Below, piece after piece: positions 60,029-64,000 of a stretch of 64,000 bases of DNA; positions within the stretch are counted from its first letter, which is position 1, and each line of letters opens with the position of its first letter. A program made the position numbers and the translations under genes. Location of the stretch: contig JAYFPZ010000044.1 in assembly GCA_034927445.1 (NCBI GenBank), positions 13,437-77,436 of the forward strand, given 5' to 3'. The notes below the pieces were generated by a model. The model worked only from the letters and a program-made list of their open reading frames with translations. It was not told the DNA's origin and did not search any database. Origin of the DNA: PHAA01 sp034927445. GTDB taxonomy: Bacteria > Bacillota > Syntrophomonadia > Syntrophomonadales > Syntrophomonadaceae.

Positions 60029-62692
60029 CTACAATATTTCCACGTATCCGCGGGTGCCGTTCACCCGGATTTTTCGCCCGTCTTCAATCAACCTGGTGGC
60101 GTTTTCCACGCCGACAACCGCCGGCAGTCCGTACTCGCGGGCAATAGTGGCCCCATGGGTCATCAACCCGCCCACCTCCGTCACCAGACCCCTGACGGAT
60201 AGAAACAACGGCGTCCAACCGGGATCGGTGAATGTGGTTACCAGGATATCGCCGTCTTCCAGGCTGGCATCCTCTATCCTTAAAACAATGCGGGCGCGCC
60301 CCTCGATGACGCCGGAGGATGCGGGCACGCCCACCAGGGCCTGCGGAGGAATATCGACGGCCTCGTACTCGCCGGAGATGACCTCGCCCTCGGATGTCAG
60401 CAACCGCGGCGGCGTCATCTTCTCGAAGGCTGCATACTCATCTTTTCTAGCGGCGATAATGCTATAATCAAGGTGGCCGGAGTGGACAACATCCCGGAAC
60501 TCCTCAAACGATAAGTAGCAGACATCCTCCCGATCCTGAATGAGGCCCTTTTGCACCAGAATGGAAGCCTCTCTCATCAAAGCCTCTCTATAGATCTGCC
60601 AGCGTCTCATCCAAAAATGCTTTTGGTTTTCCCGGTTGCCGATAAAATTGCGCAAAATGCTAATCTTCCTTCTGGTTTTCCTGGCCTTCCGTTTGCCTCC
60701 GGGCAATCGCTCCAGGCGGGCCAGGAGCTCCCGCTCCTTCTGCTCCGCTTCCAACCGTCCCTGTTCCACCCTGGCTTCATGCGCACCAGGCTGCAGATTC
60801 CTGACGTTGCTTAGAATTGCCGGTACCAGGGCGGTCGGCTGCTCGCTCCAGCGCGGTCTGGTAATGTCGATCTCGCCGGGGCAGCGCATGCCGTATTGCT
60901 CCAGGTAGGCCTGAATGGAGCCGCGCACTGCACTGCCGCCGGGCAGCCCATCAAAACCCTCAAAAAAGGTGTTATCGTCAGCCTGTTCCAGATAGGCGAT
61001 CACCGCCGGATATGGGCGGACGACATCCGCCACATCCAGGAGCGCCAGGCCCATTTCGGAAGTGATGTTGTGGGGTACGGACCGGGAAAGAGTGTCGCAC
61101 ACCTTCACATCCCCCAACCACCTGGCCATGTTCTGGTCAAGCCATTGCAACGCCTGGTAGCTGGCGAAGACCGCTCCCAGGCTTTCCGAATCTCCGTGGA
61201 TCGCCAGCAATTCCTTTTTATCCTGCCAGATTAGGTCAAACAGTTCATCACCGCTTACACCGGCGATCTTTTCTTGCAGGCCTCGGATCCGGGCGTCGAT
61301 GCGCTCGTTCACCTTGGGAATGAGCGCTGCATCATTGACCCAGGAAATCTTGACCGTCTGTAACAATATGGGCAAAGCCCCTTTGATACTATTCCCGCCC
61401 TGCTGCTTGCGCGGCAGCGTTTTCAGAAAATCCTTCCTCTGAATCACTTGGGACACGGCGTCGACCATCAGGATATCCCACATATTTGAAACCATAGAAA
61501 TCGTCTGCTTTCGTCTGATCACCGAGGACAAGCCGGCAGAAATATCCAAGAATAGCCTCCCACCGGTCTGGGACCACGGCATCGAGGGGAAAGTGAAGAA
61601 CCGGATGAAAGAGATCCCCAGCGGTTTGATGGCATCCATCATCATCTGCTGGTGGCCGTACGAAATGAACACATGGTTCTTTCCGTCACTTACCTCCGGA
61701 ACCGGGAACAGGGTGGTGATCGGGCGGCTCTGAACGATAAAGAATGTATCACTAAGGTTTGGGGGCACACCTCCTGCGGAGGAATGTCCCTTTATAAGGC
61801 ACCATTCAATATCTTGCGGACAAGCGAAGTGAGCCTCGATCTTTCTGCCGATCTGCTCCAGCTGCAAAACCTGTTCGTCGGTCAGCGTCTGGATATGCTG
61901 CTGTTCAGGTTCGATGCCCCGTTCTTCGGTGCCGCCTTCCCTTAGGGCGTATACACCCAATTTCTTGTGGGCTACCACTTTATCGATTATCTTACCGTCG
62001 CGCACCGTAAAGAGATCGGCGTTGACCAAGCCGGAGACCAGGGCCTCGCCGAGCCCGAAGCAGGCGTTGATGGACAGCGCTTTCCGGTTGGACGTGGCCG
62101 GATCAGCCGTGAACATGACACCTGAGGCTTCGGGGAAAACCATCCGCTGAATGATCACGGACAGGTAGACCTGACGGTGGTCGAACCCGTTTCGCAGGCG
62201 GTAGATCACGGCCCGGTCGGTAAACAGTGAAGCCCAGCACTTTTTGACGCTCTGCAGGATCGCCTCCCGGCCTTTGACGTTCAAATACGTATCCTGCTGG
62301 CCGGCAAAAGAAGCGTAGGGCAGGTCTTCAGCCGTAGCGCTGGAACGCACGGCATAGGCGTTCTCCGCCCCCAGGGCGTCGAGATGCCGAACGATCTCGG
62401 ACTCGATCTCTCCGGCGATCTCGCTCGCTTCGATGACACCGCGGATCCTGGCGCTGATTTCCGAAATTTGGGTCCGGTCTTTCGCCTTGAGAATCGCCAG
62501 TTGAGAGACTAATGCCGTGAATTCCTCATTATGACTGATCGCTGTTCGATATGCCTCGGTGGTGATACAGAAGCCATCCGGGACATTTATTCCCTCGATC
62601 CTGAACAGCTGCCCCAGGTTCCAGCCCTTTCCGCCGACAAGACCTGGCTTTGACTCATTGATCTCCTGAAAATTAAACAAATAACGATTCAT
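60029..62692 (-). CDS. rph: Rifampin phosphotransferase (rifamycin-inactivating)
   Basis: An 887-residue Rph: ATP-grasp domain (LVGGKGWNLGQLFRIEGINV PDGFCITTEAYRT, YAVRSSATAEDLPYASFAGQ, GVMFTADPATSNR), the rifampin-binding domain beginning HVFISYGHQQMMMDAIKPLG ISFIRFF, and the C-terminal swivelling His domain (VGGLMTHGATIAREYG, His846). It transfers the beta-phosphate of ATP to the C21 hydroxyl of rifamycins. The GHQQMM-D-KPLG block is the feature I rely on to separate Rph from PEP synthase. It lies 65 bases after a TetR gene, with the paralogous enzyme downstream, as a three-gene operon. No 19-bp actinobacterial rifamycin element was seen upstream. Confidence 0.92.
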   Translation of the reverse strand: MNRYLFNFQEINESKPGLVGGKGWNLGQLFRIEGINVPDGFCITTEAYRTAISHNEEFTALVSQLAILKAKDRTQISEISARIRGVIEASEIAGEIESEIVRHLDALGAENAYAVRSSATAEDLPYASFAGQQDTYLNVKGREAILQSVKKCWASLFTDRAVIYRLRNGFDHRQVYLSVIIQRMVFPEASGVMFTADPATSNRKALSINACFGLGEALVSGLVNADLFTVRDGKIIDKVVAHKKLGVYALREGGTEERGIEPEQQHIQTLTDEQVLQLEQIGRKIEAHFACPQDIEWCLIKGHSSAGGVPPNLSDTFFIVQSRPITTLFPVPEVSDGKNHVFISYGHQQMMMDAIKPLGISFIRFFTFPSMPWSQTGGRLFLDISAGLSSVIRRKQTISMVSNMWDILMVDAVSQVIQRKDFLKTLPRKQQGGNSIKGALPILLQTVKISWVNDAALIPKVNERIDARIRGLQEKIAGVSGDELFDLIWQDKKELLAIHGDSESLGAVFASYQALQWLDQNMARWLGDVKVCDTLSRSVPHNITSEMGLALLDVADVVRPYPAVIAYLEQADDNTFFEGFDGLPGGSAVRGSIQAYLEQYGMRCPGEIDITRPRWSEQPTALVPAILSNVRNLQPGAHEARVEQGRLEAEQKERELLARLERLPGGKRKARKTRRKISILRNFIGNRENQKHFWMRRWQIYREALMREASILVQKGLIQDREDVCYLSFEEFRDVVHSGHLDYSIIAARKDEYAAFEKMTPPRLLTSEGEVISGEYEAVDIPPQALVGVPASSGVIEGRARIVLRIEDASLEDGDILVTTFTDPGWTPLFLSVRGLVTEVGGLMTHGATIAREYGLPAVVGVENATRLIEDGRKIRVNGTRGYVEIL

Positions 62693-62757
62693 CCATACAT
62701 TCCTCCCTAACGCTTGAACTTCGCTTCCCCCTCAATGAAATGCATACTGCTTTATGT

Positions 62758-63387
62758 TTAGGAGTCATGCAGATCGTTTTTTACCCCGTTGAGAAAACGG
62801 TCTACATTATTCTCTATGCTTTCATTTATTGATATTAATTCTGGATGGTTCACCCATAGAATTGCTGAAAAAAAGTGGTTGCATTCCAGTCCGCTTACAA
62901 CAAAAGGATGCAAATCCGGCCTGATTTCACCGGATTCTACACCAAGTTTAAATATATGTTCCATAACGGTTGAAAAACCTGTGCTTACGTTCGGATCTAA
63001 ATGCTTTAAAGCGTGCACCCATTGGGACATCTTGTAGATAAAGTGCCGCTCAAACAAGTCATTATTCAAATCTATATGCATCCATTCCATTGTTTTTTGC
63101 AGGGCAGCGATCAGCCGGGACCGGGTATCGGGTAATTTATCTAAATACTCCAACATTGCCGGCGTTTGTTCCCGTATAATACTCTGAATATGTTCGTAGA
63201 TAATGGCTTCTTTTACAGGGAAATGGTTAAAAACGGTACCTTTGGCGACATCCGCTTCCATAGCGATTTGGTCTACGGTAGTCTTATCAAAACCCTGCCG
63301 TTTGAATAAATCCATGGCCACTGCCAAGATTTTTTTTCTTGTCTCTTCCTTTTTCCTTTCCGTCCTGCTCTTTTTGTTTGCCTCCAT
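62758..63387 (-). CDS. TetR-family regulator of the rph operon
   Basis: A 209-residue TetR protein: HTH at about 14-60 (KKILAVAMDLFKRQGFDKTT VDQIAMEADVAKGTVFNHFP) and a helical C-terminal domain. First gene of the rph operon, so it probably represses it and may respond to the drug or another effector. The upstream A/T-rich gap (63388-63690) holds short TTAGTTTA / TTAGTTAA-type repeats near 63437-63462 that could be its operator, but no perfect dyad was found. Confidence 0.88.
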   Translation of the reverse strand: MEANKKSRTERKKEETRKKILAVAMDLFKRQGFDKTTVDQIAMEADVAKGTVFNHFPVKEAIIYEHIQSIIREQTPAMLEYLDKLPDTRSRLIAALQKTMEWMHIDLNNDLFERHFIYKMSQWVHALKHLDPNVSTGFSTVMEHIFKLGVESGEIRPDLHPFVVSGLECNHFFSAILWVNHPELISINESIENNVDRFLNGVKNDLHDS

Positions 63388-63542
63388 GCCTTCACCCCTA
63401 TACCAAGTTTATTATTGAACCGGGTATATTATTAATCTTAGTTTATTTTAAATTAGTTAACATAATTGTGCAAGAAAAATGTATTTTTATTTCTGTGGAT
63501 ATTGGGGAAAGAAGAATATAAAAGAGGAAGCTCGAAAAAAAG

Positions 63543-63613
63543 GCTTTCAATGAACGGGCGCTGCTTTAAAAATCTTGAAAGCAATTCAAGCCAGCACCCA
63601 AAGTACTGGCTTG
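63543..63613 (-). terminator. Two adjacent hairpins after the second Rph copy
   Basis: GCTTTCAA / TTGAAAGC (63543-63582) and CAAGCCAG / CTGGCTTG (63587-63613), both perfect 8-bp stems. They follow the minus-strand stop at 63691 and probably end that transcript before the TetR promoter. T-runs are short. Confidence 0.5.
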
Positions 63614-63690
63614 TAATAAGTCTTTTGAAATCAGCAGATGGACTGTGCCCAAATTATAAAATCAATTAGACTTACATCTGGTGGAAGGCA

Positions 63691-64000
63691 CTACAGCATT
63701 TCCACGTACCCACGGGTGCCGTTTACCCGGATTCTTTGTCCGTCTTCAATCAACCTGGTGGCGTTTTCCACGCCGACAACCGTCGGCAGTCCGTACTCGC
63801 GGGCAACGGTGGCCCCATGGGTCGTCAACCCGCCCACCTCCGTCACCAGACCCCTGACGGATAGAAACAGCGGCGTCCAACTGGGATCGGTGAATGTGGT
63901 TACCAGGATATCACCGTCATCCAGGTTGGCATCCTCCATCCTTAAAACAATGCGGGCAGGCCCCTCGATGACGCCTGAGGAAGCGGGAACGCCCACCAGG
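63691..64000 (-). CDS. Second rifampin-phosphotransferase gene, C-terminal end only (window edge)
   Basis: The last 103 residues of an Rph nearly identical to the one at 60029: VGVPASSGVIEGPARIVLRM, VTTFTDPSWTPLFLSVRGLV TEVGGLTTHGATVAREYG and RVNGTRGYVEML, differing at about ten positions. The gene continues beyond 64000. The phospho-His and fold residues are kept. A tandem duplication of rph is the simplest explanation. Confidence 0.9.
   Translation of the reverse strand, partial: LVGVPASSGVIEGPARIVLRMEDANLDDGDILVTTFTDPSWTPLFLSVRGLVTEVGGLTTHGATVAREYGLPTVVGVENATRLIEDGQRIRVNGTRGYVEML

Noticed and set aside
1..64000. CRISPR arrays, tRNA or rRNA genes, prophage genes
   Set aside because: No regularly spaced repeats, no tRNA-like T-loop with matching stems, no rRNA segments and no phage structural genes were noticed; a covariance-model scan was not possible.

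Overview
The window looks like part of a chromosome from an anaerobic, endospore-forming member of the Clostridia (Firmicutes), probably a fatty-acid oxidiser of the Syntrophomonas type. This is inferred from strong AGGAGG-type ribosome sites, sigma-54 activators beside butyrate-type beta-oxidation genes, a spore photoproduct lyase, 3D-domain cell-wall proteins, Feo iron transport and a low-to-middling GC content judged by eye. No rRNA, tRNA, CRISPR array or intact transposase was seen.

Layout. 1-3.1 kb: MacA/MacB-like efflux operon, cut by the window edge. 3.4-4.6 kb: two paralogous five-helix membrane proteins. 4.9-6.5 kb: two secreted cell-wall hydrolases, the second apparently starting at ATT. 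6.6-8.8 kb: ECF sigma factor with a membrane-anchored partner and a matching promoter. 9-11.9 kb: metallophosphoesterase, DUF169 protein, HTH-Uma2 fusion. 12.0-18.4 kb: an unusual acyl-transfer cluster, comprising a TetR regulator with a C-terminal Cys4 domain and a 40-bp operator, a C45 Ntn-type acyltransferase, two condensation-superfamily proteins around a membrane methyltransferase, a free-standing copy of the Cys4 domain, and a broken MerR gene. I regard it as the best candidate for an undescribed system. 18.4-23.4 kb: thiolase with its own sigma-54 promoter and PAS-PAS-AAA+ activator, thioesterase, crotonase-family protein. 23.7-28.4 kb: housekeeping and redox genes. 28.4-32.6 kb: FeoA-FeoA-FeoB-Cys-rich protein, DtxR regulator, iron boxes and a MITE. 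33.3-35.1 kb: DUF4153 protein.

35.5-45.8 kb is the metabolic core. A CBS-CBS-PAS-PAS-AAA+ activator is followed by TTGCA palindromes and a consensus -24/-12 promoter, a small zinc ribbon, then thiolase, 3-hydroxybutyryl-CoA dehydrogenase, crotonase, acyl-CoA dehydrogenase and both subunits of a family I CoA-transferase. A separate CaiB-family gene follows. Together these enzymes would interconvert butyryl-CoA and acetyl-CoA and move CoA between acids.

46-49 kb carries a complete vanHAX glycopeptide-resistance operon with no vanRS in the window and a palindromic element between vanA and vanX. 49.3-57.3 kb is a decaying zone: splB, PadR, one DUF1048 gene and HicAB look intact, but an ABC transporter, a methyltransferase, a Vgb-like lyase, a hydrolase, a sugar permease and a CheB/CheR-PAS gene are truncated or frameshifted, and a hybrid histidine kinase is frameshifted at a G/C homopolymer. 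57.3-64 kb holds a TetR-regulated rifampin phosphotransferase, a paralogous PEP-utilising enzyme, and the 3' end of a second, nearly identical phosphotransferase copy at the window edge.
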